A stretch of DNA of 64,000 nt from Zingiber officinale (lineage: Eukaryota > Streptophyta > Magnoliopsida > Zingiberales > Zingiberaceae). The notes beneath the pieces were generated by a model. The model worked only from the letters and a program-made list of their open reading frames with translations. It was not told the DNA's origin and did not search any database. The stretch covers positions 42,343,645 through 42,407,644 of the forward strand of contig NC_055993.1 of NCBI RefSeq assembly GCF_018446385.1. Direction: 5' to 3'. Shown here piece by piece: positions 22,800-34,957 of the stretch (position 1 is its first letter; every line of letters starts with the position of its first letter). The translations under genes were made by a program, and so were the position numbers.

Positions 22800-24225
22800 G
22801 ATTTTGGAACCCAATATAAGTTCCTATCTACTAGATTAATTAGAAATTTTAGAGGTATATAACTTCTAGGGATCTTTCTAATTTGATCCCAGTGAAATCG
22901 TAAATACCAGTTTATCCTATCATGATTTCTAATTTTTTTATTTTTGATAATTATTCAAATTCAAGCATGCATGGTCATTTTTAAAATTTTTTATTTCTAT
23001 CTTCAATTTTTTATTTTCTAATTTTAGATTATCATACAATTCTAGAGGGCATGCATTAACTAATTATCTTTTTAAATCAATAATTTCTTTTTCTAATTTG
23101 CTCAAATTTTTAGAAAGCATTTTGATAAAATTAAAAGACTACTCTAGAGATAGTGCACGTACCTCACTTACCTCATGATCTGACGCTCCCCCTTCGTCGC
23201 AGCTTTCTTCTGATGATTCTCCCCCTTCATCGATGCTCATCTCTGAGCTGCTTTCATCTTCTCTTTAATGGTTTACCATTAGGGCTAGTCTAGAGAAGGC
23301 CTCGATCTCGGACTCAGAGGATGGTGATTCATCCCATGTGGCCTTCAAGTTCTTGTGTTTTGGTCTGTTGCCTTTGTCTTTCTCCTTCTTCTTTAGTTTA
23401 AGGCATTCATCCTTTATATGCCCTTCTTCATTGCAGTTGTAGCATCAGACCTTCCTTTTATTTTGATAATCTTTTTTCATTTGTGATTTAAACTTATTAG
23501 ATCGAATAAACTTATTAAATTTCCTTACCATTAAAGTCATTTCATCTTCATCAATTGACTCTTCGGAGTTTGGATCGTCCGTTCCTACCTTTAGGGAACT
23601 ATTCTGACTTGGTCCCTTTATTTGTCCTGCACATCGAGATTTGTGTAATTCGAAAGTAGAGAAAAGATTTTCTAAAGTACTCACCTCGAGATCTGTGGAG
23701 ATACAGTAGGAGTCTACTATAGACGTCCATTCCGATGTTCTTAGGAACGTATTTAAAGCATACCTTATCGTGTCCTGATTAGTTACCATTTCTCCGAGGT
23801 TTGTTAAGGCAGTAATTAGCTCTTAATTCTTCCATGTAGTTGAGCAACCAATTTACCTTCTTCCATTCGGAGATTGCTTATTTGGTTCTAGAGTAAGTCC
23901 TATTTTACGAGTTTGGCTTTGGGCGTACCTTCATGTAGTTCTAGGAACTTCTCCAAAAGTTCCTTTGTTGATTCGTAGTGCTGATTCTGTTGACTTATTG
24001 CAAAGGTAGCACACTCAGTAGATGGAATTCAACTCATCCATTTGTCACAAAATTTGCTTACTCCTTTTTGGTCCATTGATACTCCTCTTTTTCTTTTGGT
24101 GCTACAAATCCATATTTTGATATTAACAATAATTCAAAATCAGTTTTAAAAAATATCTCCATGCATTTCTTCCAAGACGCAAATTCTCCCTCAAACTTTG
24201 GTGGGTAAATTATTGGTCCGACCAT
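22800..24225 (-). pseudogene. SIRE-type gag, broken
   Basis: The ATG at 24225 begins MVGPIIYPPKFEGEFASWKK, a Copia gag N-terminus, and breaks soon after. A long open piece (23789-23445) continues gag and ends DEMTLMVRKFNKFIRSNKFK. A TGA then precedes an intact CCHC knuckle (CYNCNEEGHIKDEC, near 23400-23450), an acidic segment, a coiled coil (near 23110) and NLYWVPKSC near 22820. Several stops and shifts break it. The gag order equals that of E4. Confidence 0.8.
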
Positions 24226-24269
24226 CGTTTCGGTGCTTCAGTTAGCGGTTAGTCCTTCATAGACGTCCT

Positions 24270-24282
24270 GGCTCTGATACCA
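24270..24282 (-). other. Primer binding site of gag-only element
   Basis: The minus strand reads TGGTATCAGAGCC beside the inner end of the 5' LTR at 24285. It is complementary to initiator methionine tRNA. Confidence 0.9.
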
Positions 24283-24284
24283 CT

Positions 24285-25232
24285 TGTTAGTACACTGGTG
24301 GGCAGCAAGAGGGGGTTGAGTTTATTTGTCAAAAATTAAAATAATACCTTTCTCATTCTTTTAATTCAGATTAACAGTAATAGTATAATTAAAATAAACA
24401 ATAAGAAAATAAAGAAAGAGGCGCAGGGTTTACTTGGTTACAACTTATGTGGTTGTTAATTCAAGACAAGTGAAAGCGCAATAGAAATCTCCTTCGGTGA
24501 AGATGGAGAAGCCTCTTACACTCATTAATTGCTTAGACTATTGCTAGGAAACGAATAAAGTAGTTGTTGTGAAGTTGTTGTTTATTTTCTAGCTCAGGGG
24601 CCATTTTACAGCTCTTGGAAAACTCTATCCATGGGTGAAAGGTGCCTCCAATAGGCTGGAAGGCGCCTCCAGCGAGGCGCCAAAGGATAAAGCTTTATCC
24701 CTTGGAAATGGTAAAATTAGCATAGTTGAAGGAGCCTTCCATAGGGCTGGAAGGCACCTTTGTATTGTTCATCGAAAGCGCCTTCCAGCCATGGAAAACG
24801 CCTTCCACAGTGAAGATGCGGAAGCGCCTCAGAGGCACCTTCAACTCTCTTTGAAGGCGCCTCCAGCAGCACTTACAACCACCTTTTGCTCTTCTGCTGC
24901 TCTGACTGCCTAGGTGATCGTGGCCATCCGGGATAGGGCTCACCTGAACCTATTTCCCGGTTTCTCCTAGAGCAGACTTTTGCTCCAACTTCTTGTCCTT
25001 CGGAATGTCGTGCACGTCATTCTCATCCATCGGTGTACTCTTCTGTAACACCTCGTTCCTGGAATGCACCGAGCCTGTTGGCTCCCTTCCCATGCCATCC
25101 TTCTCACTAGATGTTTCTTCTGCTCGACTTCTTATGTTCCTAAGCTCCTATACACATAGACACAAGGTTCAAATATAACAGGACATAACTTAACTTGATT
25201 GATCATATCAAAACTACCACAGGATTCCAACA
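24285..25232 (-). repeat. 5' LTR of gag-only element
   Basis: A 948-bp partner of 21340-22229 with an extra run of GGAAGGCGCC-type palindromes near 24650-24860. Confidence 0.9.
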
Positions 25233-25710
25233 GAACGATCAATTTTGATTCATGCATTGGATGAAAACCAAAAAGACTTAAATTGGATTAATAGAAAATT
25301 AATGTCAATTAAGATAATTGATTGAATGAATACAAAAGGAGATTTTGATTCATTTGGTGTACAACACTTATGTTCTTCCTCCTCTTCTCCTTCTTCTTCC
25401 TCTTTGGTCGAAACCTCCTTGTTAGGTTCCTAGCACAACCTTAGGTGGTTTTTCTTCTCCGAGTTTGTGAGTTCATGAGATGAACGGAACATGTTCATAT
25501 GGATGCCGAAAAAGGGGTGAACACTTGATCGTACTGAGATCCAACAAGGACAAAGTTGCTATTGGGAGTTCATGTTTATGCAACAAAGGAATAACTTCCA
25601 TCACAACTAATATATAGTTTTCTTTACATGGATCTTCTAGAAAAGATCTTGACATTATATTGTGCTGCACTTGTCTTATTTTGCGCACGAAATCCGTACA
25701 TATTATTCAA
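25233..25710 (+). repeat. Old Copia LTR relic, right half
   Basis: Continues 20900-21339. Pyrimidine-rich TTCTTCCTCCTCTTCTCC, GGTCGAAACC and the ending TTTTGCGCACGAAATCCG match the E1 LTR at 10910-11215 with heavy divergence. Confidence 0.6.
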
Positions 25711-25977
25711 TGTTACTAAGTAGAAGTGGTAACATAAAAAATCTTGTTAAAGTGATATCCGAGGGTTCCCCGGTCATACAATCGTTATATTACACAAGTC
25801 ACTTTCTAATATTAAATTAGTGTAAACCTATTAAGCTGTTAGTTAGCTAATCCCTTGTGAAGGATTAGCTCCCAATTTATGGTGATACTTTGGAAAGTCT
25901 AATTAAAGGGATATCCTCTATCACTGGGCCCTCCGATCACATGATCCAAAGTATCTCCTCAACATGGTGACTAGTCC
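25711..25977. other. Unassigned flank of CACTA element
   Basis: About 270 bp of AT-rich DNA with no gene or clear repeat. Confidence 0.4.
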
Positions 25978-25980
25978 CTC

Positions 25981-26003
25981 CACTATAACAAAAATGACTT
26001 TTC
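25981..26003 (+). repeat. Left terminal inverted repeat, CACTA
   Basis: Begins CACTATAAC. It pairs with 29420-29442, differing only at position 6. Confidence 0.95.
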
Positions 26004-26730
26004 ACAGCACGCTATTAAAAGTGCACATTAAAAGCACGCTGTTAATAATATTATTAACGACGTGCATGTTAATGTGCGTTGTTAATAATATAAACTTGAA
26101 GGAAAATAAAATTATATTTAGGTATTAACAGTGCACATTAAAAAGCACGCTGTTAATATATTATTAACGATACCATGAATATTTTTGTTTATTATTCGCA
26201 GTATGTTGTACGCTGCAAATGAACTACATGAAAATAGATTACAAAAGAAGCAAAAAGACATAGCAGGTCGAGTTAAAAAAATGCAACAAAACTTTTCCCT
26301 TCGTCTCTCACTTTCCCTCTCGGCCTCTTCGCACTTGCCATCATCGCCGGCACTCTGTAGGATTCTCCCTCCATCTCTCTGCACTTCGTAGGATCACAAC
26401 AAGAGTAAGCAAGCTCTCTTCTAATCGCTCTACACTTCACATCAAGCCAAAATCGTAAAGCCAAAGGCAACCCTAATCTCTAAGTCTTTAAAATTATTTT
26501 TTTTCTGTCCAAATAGTGACACCGCTCGATGCTACCGAAGCGGCCACTACCCTATTAGGCAGTAGCATTTGTTTAGGATTTTTTTAGGGTTGTGTGTTCT
26601 TTGATAAAGTTGAGATTTTTAGGGTTGGGTATTCTTTGATTCCTCATCAGTTTGTTTATTGATGTCATTCCCTTAAAGGGTATTGCAGAAAATAGATCAG
26701 ATATAGAAAAGGGTTTCAACCTTACGGACA

Positions 26731-28955
26731 TTGGTCATGAGTTCCAGGAGTGGAGAGAAAGAGGAGGGCTCATTGGAAGTGAATGAAGTAGGAAATCGAT
26801 CAAAACTGAAGGGGTTTAATAGCTTTCGGAGCAATGATATGTTCTTCAGAGCTGACAAGATTGATTTGAAGAGTTTGGATATCCAATTGGAGAAGCAAAT
26901 CAACAAGGCATGGAGCAAAGGAAAAGTTGATTCCAAAAGGCCCAAGGAGGGATGGGAGATTGATCTGTCAGAGCTACAAGGAACATTTGTAATTGTGTAT
27001 CGAGGAACTTAATATGGCCAGGACGTTGTAGGTATTGTTCTTTGACCTTTGCTGACAAAAATTTGGGTGCACGATTGGTTTGTTGCCACTTTCCAATGAG
27101 GAGTGGGTGATCAAAATCTCTTTTTTTTTTTGTATCCTACATCCGATAAGGTTCCTAATTTCTACAGGGGGAAAAAAGCAGAGAGAAAGTGGGCAAGTGA
27201 AACTTTGCATACTTCTAATCGACAGGAATGTTGGTGGGCATCCTCTGAATTCTTCTTTGGTTTATTTTTGGCGATTATGATGCATGCTTGTTCCAAAGAG
27301 GACCTTCCGTAGACATCTTCAGTCAAATGCTAAGATTTTCTCATCGTTGCTTCTTTTTAGACTCTTTTTTTTCCTTATAGTTTTCGCCAAACTATTGGAA
27401 AAAAAGAAAAGTCTTTGGTTCATGTCATTTTCTATCCATAGTTATCCATATTTCGCATCTTTAATCCATATGATTTATTGTTTCCATTGGTGGACTTCCA
27501 CAGATCCTTACCTAAACACCCATGCTGGGACTATGCCTCCTTTTGAGCACAGTGAAATCTTTATCTTAGATGATGGTGGTAAGGTAAACTACATTGTAAC
27601 AATCTAAAAGGCAATATCTTTCTAATTCTAGTTAATTTCTACATGTTTATGAAAGAATTGGATGTTGATTTTTTGTATTTATTTCACTTATTTTGATGGT
27701 TCTCTATCATTTTTCTAGTAGGTGGGCTTGGACCTAGGAAACTATGAGTGCTTCCTTGGTATAAAATTAACTCGAGACAATAATATAACTATAAGAAAAT
27801 CTATCCTATAGTTATATTGCTCAAAAAAAAAAATTTTGAGCAAGATCTTTCTTGTAGTTTGTTGGGGCATCAATGGGAAAAACTGATCTTAAAATTCCTA
27901 CAAAGGATTCCACAAGTGTTAATGATTTTTCAAATCCAGCTTGAGCTTGTTGTGTTGTTGTTGTTGAGTCTTCCAGGAGGAACACTAAAGCAATATTTAA
28001 TCAAGAATAGGCATAAAAAACTCCCCTTCAAGATTGTGGTTCAACTTGCATTAGATCTATCAAGAGGGTGAATGATTGGTCAAAGTTTATTTTTTTTCCA
28101 TAAAAATTGTCCATTTGTGTTTAACCATCATGCTAAGGAAGATAACATCTTTTTTTGCAGATTAAGCTATTTATACTCACAGAAAATTGTGTATCGGGAT
28201 ATCAAAATTGAGAACATGTTGTTGGATGGCCACAGGAATCTCAAAATTGCTGATTTTGGGATTGTTCATGTAGGGGATGAGAATCCAAAAGATATGACTG
28301 GCAAAATGAGTTCCCTTGGGTATATGGCTCTAGAGGTAATATGACCTATGGGTTTCTTTCTTTCCCTTTTTCCTAACACGGTAAAGTTGAATTCTTTTGA
28401 AGTTTATTTACTTGGAAAGATAGCTATTGAGAAAAGATACAAATGAGGGAAGAAAGTATTGAAATACTATTTTCTTGGGAAGATAAGAAGTTAGGAAATT
28501 AGATATTATAGATTTGATAAATGATGAATTCTGAACTTATTCTATCTGAATAATGAATAAAATTAAAAAAGTAAAGTCAATTTATTTATTTGAATTCAAG
28601 AAGATGACTTGATGAAAATGCAATCATAATTAGGAATTAAATTGAAGAAATGCAAAAGAAAAAAAATAATTCCAACCTATGGAAATAAAAGACTAGAATT
28701 AAAAGAGAAGGAATCCATTGTCAAATTTGGAAGGAGGGGAACAAAGTCACTTTTTCCACTTACGGGAAGAAACTTGTGTATTTTATCTTTTACCGTTTAC
28801 TAAACCCTATTTTACTTGTGCAGGTTCTTAATAGTAAGCCTTACAACCATAAGTGTGACATATACAACTTTGGCATTTGTTTATCGAAGATCTACCACTA
28901 CGACATGCCATATCCTGATCTAAGCTTTGCTGAAGTCTCCTATGTTGTTGTGTGA
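26731..28955 (+). pseudogene. Captured RAF-like protein kinase, broken
   Basis: Pieces resemble plant RAF-like MAPKKK kinases of the Arabidopsis AT3G22750 type. First exon 26731-27040: MSSRSGEKEEG, RADKIDLKSLDIQLEKQ, EIDLSELQ. The glycine loop is shortened, and after GQDV the ATP-binding Lys position reads Ile before a stop. A middle exon (about 27825-28067) has FVGASMG and, after a frameshift, LPGGTLKQYL and LALDLSRG. Exon 28161-28335 has YRDIKIEN (HRD changed to YRD), ADFG and ALE in place of APE. Exon 28824-28955 has CDIYNFGICL and DMPYPDLSF, then a stop. Introns 28068-28160 and 28336-28823 keep GT and AG. It would not make a normal kinase. Confidence 0.88.
27491..27815 (+). pseudogene. 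Captured CTP synthase fragment
   Basis: Exon-like 27491-27583 encodes [20 protein letters not shown] and ILDDGGK. A GT-AG interval (27584-27721) follows, then VGLDLGNYECFLGIKLTRDN from 27722. This is the N-terminal amidoligase region of CTP synthase, which makes CTP from UTP. The usual [20 protein letters not shown] text is clearly recognisable with several changes. The remaining protein is absent, and a frame break follows near 27795. It lies between the first and second kinase pieces. Confidence 0.88.
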
Positions 28956-29419
28956 CATGCTATAATATTGTATAATTGATACATATTCTACTAATTTGTG
29001 TGGATTGAAAGTTTAATCATTGTTATATATGTACTAACTAGTTTGTTAGAGATTTCGTATCTTATTTTGGATCTTTAGACCTTCTATTTTGGTATAATGA
29101 AAACAATGAGTTTTATTAATTTTGTGTGTGGATTAGACTTAAATTTATTGTAAAAATTTAGTTTATTATTTTCATCAATGAAATTAATTTTTTTTAATAT
29201 AGATAACAACATTAACAGCATACATTTGCACACTGTAGATAATAATATCCGCAGCGTGCAAAGAACGCTGCAGATAATATTATTTGCAGCCTACATTGCA
29301 CATTGTGGAATGTGTTTTCCACAACGTGCAAATGCACACTGTCAATAACTTAGGATTTTCAACAACTTTTAATTGTGCAGCGTGCAATGCGTGCTGCGAA
29401 AAGGGAATTTATGCGCTGC

Positions 29420-29442
29420 GAAAAGTCATTTTTGTTGTAGTG
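29420..29442 (-). repeat. Right terminal inverted repeat, CACTA
   Basis: GAAAAGTCATTTTTGTTGTA then GTG, the inverse of the left end, followed by the CTC duplication. Confidence 0.95.
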
Positions 29443-29445
29443 CTC

Positions 29446-30410
29446 ACATCTACATGTTTACACTATTCACACATTTCATCAAACATTTACAAGGCACAAT
29501 ACATATAGAACATGACATAAACACTTCATTGAATAAGGTAATAATAACATATACATAATTCATACATCAATCAAAAACATCAAAACTACTCTTTACATCC
29601 TAGAACTCAGAGATTACTCCATAGCAAAAGAAAAATAACCCAAATACATAAAATAAAGCATATTTAAAATCCTAAATCTGAAAAAGGAGAAGAAGAAATG
29701 TTTATTGAGGAGACTGTTATCGTCTTTGGGATGTTTCCTTTTTCTGAAGGTGGAGATCGTGAAGAAGAAGAGATCTAGGGTTTTCTCCTAAGGGGAAAAT
29801 CCTTACCAATGGAAGGCGGCGAAGCTCCAAAACCAAGGATAGGTTAAAAGGGGAGGGAAATCCCTTTTTATAGGTAGGAGCATGTCCCCCCTTGTGTTCT
29901 CTGCCACACGGTCGTGCCTCAAGGCATGACTGGCGCGTGCAACTATAGCCTAGGGAGGCACAGTCGTACCTCAGGGCATGAGTTACCATTGGATGTTGCT
30001 AGAGAAATAAGGCACAATCATGTCTTTTGGCACGACTTGGTCGTGCCTTTATCTAGAGTGAGAGGCACAGTTGTGCCTAAGGGCACAACTAGGACGCGTT
30101 TTTTCTTTGGAGACCAGGAACGGGTGTGCCTTAGAGGCACGACCTACTTGTGGTTCTTTCTAGAGGAGGCACATGGTCGTGTGAAGGGGCACGACCTAGG
30201 TTACAGATTTGCTCCGACACCCAATTCACTCCATTTTGCACTCCAATTTGTATCCTATCAATCAAAATAAGCAAGAAGTAGATCTCCAAACAAGAGGAGT
30301 AGAAATATGATAATATAACTAAATAGGGTACAATAAATATAGATTATATTCATGAAATACAAGTAGATGCATGTCAAAAAATATCTAGAAACATATATAA
30401 CCAATGCACA
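29446..30410 (-). repeat. LTR-like relic with GGTCGTGCC repeats
   Basis: On the minus strand it appears to start TGTGCATTGG near 30410. Repeats of GGCACGACC and GGTCGTGCC fill 29900-30200, just upstream of a TATA-like CCTATAAAAAGGG near 29868. This layout parallels 17065-18730. The far end is unclear; the CACTA element begins beside it. Confidence 0.45.
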
Positions 30411-31640
30411 TTAGGTTAGGCGGTGGAGGACCTGGTTAGGAGCCAATTAAAGTTAAACCTAGTTTGAAACTAGGTAAAACAAGTCCAAGGGAGTCAGTTG
30501 GGAGCTATGGTCTTAGCAGCAAGTCAGCTGAGAGCTAAGTTTTGGCAACTAAGCCTAAATTGATCAACTAGGAGCATAACATTTAACTATGGTACATAAG
30601 CATAAGTTTAAAATTTCTATCATACTCATTATGTATCATTTTTGTAGGGAACCATTTTTGAAGGTTCAAGGCATTAGAAGGAAGTCCAGGTGACTAATTG
30701 GGGATAAACATAAACTGACATAGTCTGGAGATTCCAAGTGACCATAGTAAGGAGCGGGATGACCTCAACGTCTGGGCCACTAGAGATAGCTTCCAATCGA
30801 CTACCGATGACAAGATCCAATAATCTTAGGAGTCGGTCAAGATTGATGATTGATCAAGCTCTAGGTGACTAAAGGGTGTCCAATCGACTAAAAACTGTGG
30901 AAATCATCATTGATAAGATAGAGTTTCTAGCCAAGCTAGCAAGTTCTAGTCGGCTAGTGCGTTTTTAGTCGACTGGAGTAGTTCCATGTTAGCATCGATA
31001 TTGGCTCTATAAAAGGAGGCATGAGACTCCTATTTCGAAGATAATACACATAGTTCAAACTCTCTGTGCTCTTTGAAAAAACTTTCTTGTGCTTTAAGCT
31101 AATTCCCTACGCTCGCTATATGTCAATGAGACATCAACAACTTAAGGGCTAATACTTGTATTTCTTAATTACTAGTTGTCATATCTTTGTATTTGTTTTG
31201 AGCTTAATATTTTTAGATTATTTTTAAAGATTTCTTCAGCTTTATAGGCATTTTGGAAGTGAGAGATTCTAAATAAGAATAACTTTTTATTTTAAATCTA
31301 TGTTTGGTATTACTTTAAATTCTTGCATATTTATTTTACTTAACATATTAGTTCTTGTATGTTTGATATCATGTTTGATGTGCTAAGTCTTTTTAGAAAT
31401 ATTATATGCTAAGTTAATTGTTAAATCTTGCATATTAAATTGCATATCGTTGAATATTGCATGACAACTTGTTATGTTATATAATTTTTTTACTAGCATT
31501 GAACTAGATCCTAGATGGTATTTAACAAAGTAGTTCTAGAGGATGATATTTTTATTATTTTAAGAAGATCATGTACTTACAGTTCTGCATGCATCACCAA
31601 TCAATCTACTAAAATTTTTCTTTGCTGGAAGACTCTTCAT
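30411..31640 (+). repeat. SIRE-type LTR-like relic, plus orientation
   Basis: Contains AAGTCC-led segments near 30480 and 30690, TAGTCGACTGG-type motifs near 30950-30980 and a TATA-like CTCTATAAAAGGAGG at 31006-31020. This is the order seen in SIRE-type LTRs here. Ends and duplication are not recognised. Confidence 0.4.
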
Positions 31641-32250
31641 CTCTAAAACTTCACCTTTTGCCTAGCCTTATAGCCCCAACTTCATCTTGCCCAACCTCAC
31701 TATTAGGACTTCTACTTCTCTAGAGTGCGCTCCTCCATTACTTCTATACTTGTTCAAAGGTTGCTCCTTTAGGATTTTTCCTTAGTCGAGAGATCACCCC
31801 TCCAAGATATTCGCACTTGCTTAAAGTTCACCACTTTAGAATTTTTGACATGTTTGGACTTTACATCAAATCATCTAGCATTTGGTCTCCTACATCTGTT
31901 AAGATTTCCAACCAACTGTTATGCATTTAGTTACTTTTAATTTACTTGAACTTTACAACTAACTACTTAATATGTCTATCCTAACTTGCTAGGACTTCTT
32001 TCTTTACCAATTCTTTATTCAACTTCTCATCAATGTTAAGTGTCTAATCCATTTGCCTCACTTGTACATCTCTTTTATCAATTATTTGTTAGACTTCTTA
32101 TCAATGTCAAGTGCTTAATCTATTTGACTGATTTGAAATTCTCTCTTACTAATTCTCGGTTGAAACTAAGTCAATCTTAATTAGAGACCGATTGTATCAA
32201 TAATCTTCCATTAATAACTTAACATAAGGTTCTCCTAAATATATTATTAA
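31641..32250 (-). repeat. Possible LTR relic, minus orientation
   Basis: Repeated GGACTT words on plus (AAGTCC on minus) near 31710, 31855 and 31990, with short inverted arms, faintly resembling the U3 array at 62825-63140. No gene is seen. Confidence 0.3.
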
Positions 32251-33034
32251 ATATCAAAATTTAACTTGGTCAATAGCACTAGAATATGTTCAAAAATAAC
32301 TAAATTATTTAGCCCAATGATAAATCGTTTCAATGTACGAGAGTCATTAGGCCATGTACCCGTCTAAATTTTAAGCACATCTAACAATATTTCTTCTATT
32401 TCATAAATAGAAGTGCAAAAACCAATTAAAAAAATCCCATGTTTTTAAAATTATCAAAGGCTTCCTATTTTCAAAAATAGGATTTTATCCTTCTATACTT
32501 TATTTTACTTTCCATATGTAGATTATAAAATATTATTTAAATTGGATAAAAATGAGAAGAGCATCATTTAATATCATTTCCATTAATCATTGAAATAATA
32601 TTCCAATACCAAAACTACATAGAGAAGAAGAATGTTAAATTGTCATCTAAGTATTTGTAATTTGATCCCCTATTATAATATATTTATAGATTTTTTTTTA
32701 ATATGACTTACAATAAAAAGATATTATCTTTTGGGTCATTCATCATGTACACCTTTTAATTTATCCTAATAGTTAATTAAAAATATCTATAGAACTAAAT
32801 GGGTTATCCCAAATTAGATATTCTTTAATTTATATTTTTTGTTAAAATAATATTCCATCCTTTCTATTTACCCAAGTTACCACTCCATACTGGAGCATTC
32901 TGCAAGAATAACAATTGAATCGTCAGGTGGGTGAGAACTTGGGTCAATTGTTTTTGTAGCAGGTATGAAGTGCAATTACTATAATAAATAGCGATTATAA
33001 TTTATATTTGTTGTGACATAGTATGTGAGATATC

Positions 33035-33113
<79 letters not shown>

Positions 33114-34700
33114 GGGGTAATATTAAATTTAAAATGATCAATTCCATCCTATCAAAATTTTTGATTGATTAAAAGATAAATCAAGAATATTTACAATGAG
33201 TAACTATAAATTCTAATTTTATAATGTTATAGAAATTATAATTCATAACTAGAATAACACATACATGGTGGGTCCTAGATTTGATGGCAAGTTAATATTT
33301 AGGGAGATAGAAGCAGAGAAAAGGTAACTGAAAGAGGAAGAAAAGACTTGACTGCTCCATGCATATGTTTTTTTTTATTTGGACACTTTTATAAAAAAAA
33401 TTATAATATTTTAAAATTTATATTAAGATCTTTTTAATTTTATTTTGAAAATAAGATTTTGGTAGTAGTTACTTTAGAAAATATATAAAAATTATTTTAA
33501 AAAATGGGTCCACCTTTTTTTAAAATTAATTATTTTTTTCATGAACATGTTCGATTACTATTTAAAAAAATACATAAAAATGAACCCAGCTAGAAGTGGA
33601 GCCCTATACACTGACCCCATTTTGATTATCTCAGTGCCGACTCTGATTGTAATAACTATAATTCATTGTTACTGTCCTCTATGTATTGACCTAGTTGACA
33701 CATGTATAGAGTTGTTGCATTAGGTTTTGAGATCCATCCCTAAAAATACAAGATTATATATTTTATTTTTAAAGCACATCTAATAATATATCTTATATTT
33801 TAGCATTAAAGGATAAAACATTAAATGGATGCCACGTATTTATAAAATTATTTAAGGCATTTTTTCAAAAAAAAAATCATTAAATGAGGACCATTCTTTT
33901 GTCCTATCTAAGTAATGGGCGCTTAAATTTATTATTTTAAATTTCTAATATAATTCAGGTAACTTTTATAAAAATATTTTTTAATTATCTGATAAAATTT
34001 AAATAATTTTTATAAAAATGAATAACTCAAATATTATTATTTTATATGCTAACACTTTATATAAGCACATTAAAAGTTTGCCGCAAAATTACATAAAATA
34101 TTTATAAAAATATTTTACAATTTATAAATTAGTACTACAGTGGAAAATAAAAAACCCATCCAATAACCATTCGATGTAATTAAACCAAACATAATGGTTG
34201 TTTCTAAATTACATCTCTCATTAATTAATTAGCATCCAACTAAAGCATCACTGACCCAGGTCTAACACCAACTCAGCTAATCACGCCATATGGTAAGTCG
34301 GTTCATATGTTTTAACAACACAAATTGAATTGGATAACAATAGTTTTTAAAAAATATCGTGGTTGTTTTGAAGAAAGGAAATATAGAAGAAAGAATAATT
34401 AAAGCAGACAAAGAAAAATGGAGGAATAAAATCAGATTCGTTTCACCTAACCATCAAAAAAAATTATTATCCTGAAACAGAAACTATGAATAGGATTAAA
34501 TATATATATATTTTTCTTCTCGAGTAAATACTAAATCTGATGCCTTGTGTATCTATTTTGGACCGAACTATTATTAAAACAGGAATTAAGAATAGAATTA
34601 AAAATTATTTCCTTCCTATTTATTTACCTCCCAATTAAATAATAAATAGTAAATATTATACAGGCAAATAGTGAATGGATACATATGTCCTCCTCTTCTT
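32251..34700. other. AT-rich intergenic DNA upstream of HMGR
   Basis: No credible gene. It includes the TA microsatellite at 33045-33110. Similar stretches near 32370 and 33770 (AAGCACATCTAA-AATAT) may be remnants of small repeats. Confidence 0.5.
33045..33110. repeat. (TA)n microsatellite
   Basis: An uninterrupted run of about 33 TA units. Confidence 0.98.
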
Positions 34701-34806
34701 TTATATCGCACAGGAACATGATATAATTAATTGACAAAAATGAATGAGCGGTTTTGAGTTTATTTATTAATATAAATTTGGCCTTCGGCTTAGCTGTAAA
34801 ATGTTC

Positions 34807-34814
34807 TATAAATA
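34807..34814 (+). promoter_or_regulatory. TATA box of HMGR
   Basis: TATAAATA lies about 150 bp upstream of the HMGR start codon, the only good TATA element close to it. Transcription would be expected to start about 25-35 bp downstream. Confidence 0.65.
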
Positions 34815-34839
34815 CACCTCTGAGCTTATCTGTAATTTG

Positions 34840-34957
34840 CATAAGAAGACCCGCATATAGGCTTTCTGTGTGGTCTGTCTGCCCTCTTATTTCCTTCCGG
34901 CCGAGGCGACGCGAAGCGAAGCGTTGCGGGCGCAGCCCTTCCTTCTCCGCCACGACC
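34840..34957 (+). other. Probable HMGR 5' UTR
   Basis: Changes from AT-rich to GC-rich toward the start codon. The HMGR frame stays open upstream but has no in-frame ATG before 34958, so the start at 34958 is well supported. The exact transcript start is inferred. Confidence 0.5.

Larger units (their letters stand above)
21340..25232 (-). mobile_element. Gag-only SIRE-type Copia element with both LTRs
   Basis: Complete short element on the minus strand: 5' LTR 24285-25232, primer site 24270-24282, gag, a coiled-coil region, a conserved non-coding block, a polypurine tract (AAAGGGAGA, about 22231-22239) and 3' LTR 21340-22229. Flanks GAAAG and GAACG differ at one base. No protease, integrase, RT or RNase H is present, so it would need enzymes from a relative. 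The two LTRs differ in length because of repeats around GGAAGGCGCCTTCC. It sits in an old Copia LTR. Confidence 0.9.
25981..29442. mobile_element. CACTA transposon carrying host gene fragments (Pack-CACTA)
   Basis: The ends are 23-bp inverted repeats with one mismatch: CACTATAACAAAAATGACTTT (25981-26003) and its inverse (29420-29442). The 3-bp duplication CTC lies at 25978-25980 and 29443-29445, as expected for the CACTA (En/Spm) superfamily. Subterminal zones 26005-26170 and 29200-29420 hold many copies of GCACGCTGTTAATA or GCAGCGTGCAA type motifs in both directions. No transposase is visible, so it is non-autonomous. The interior holds RAF-like kinase exons and a CTP synthase fragment, with their introns kept, which points to capture of genomic DNA rather than cDNA. 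Confidence 0.93.

Noticed and set aside
32370..33830. Possible MITE pair (AAGCACATCTAA-AATAT near 32370 and 33770)
   Set aside because: No inverted ends or target duplications could be defined.
34754..34957. N-terminal extension of HMGR
   Set aside because: The frame is open upstream but has no ATG, and it crosses the TATA region. The MEIRRR start is the family start.
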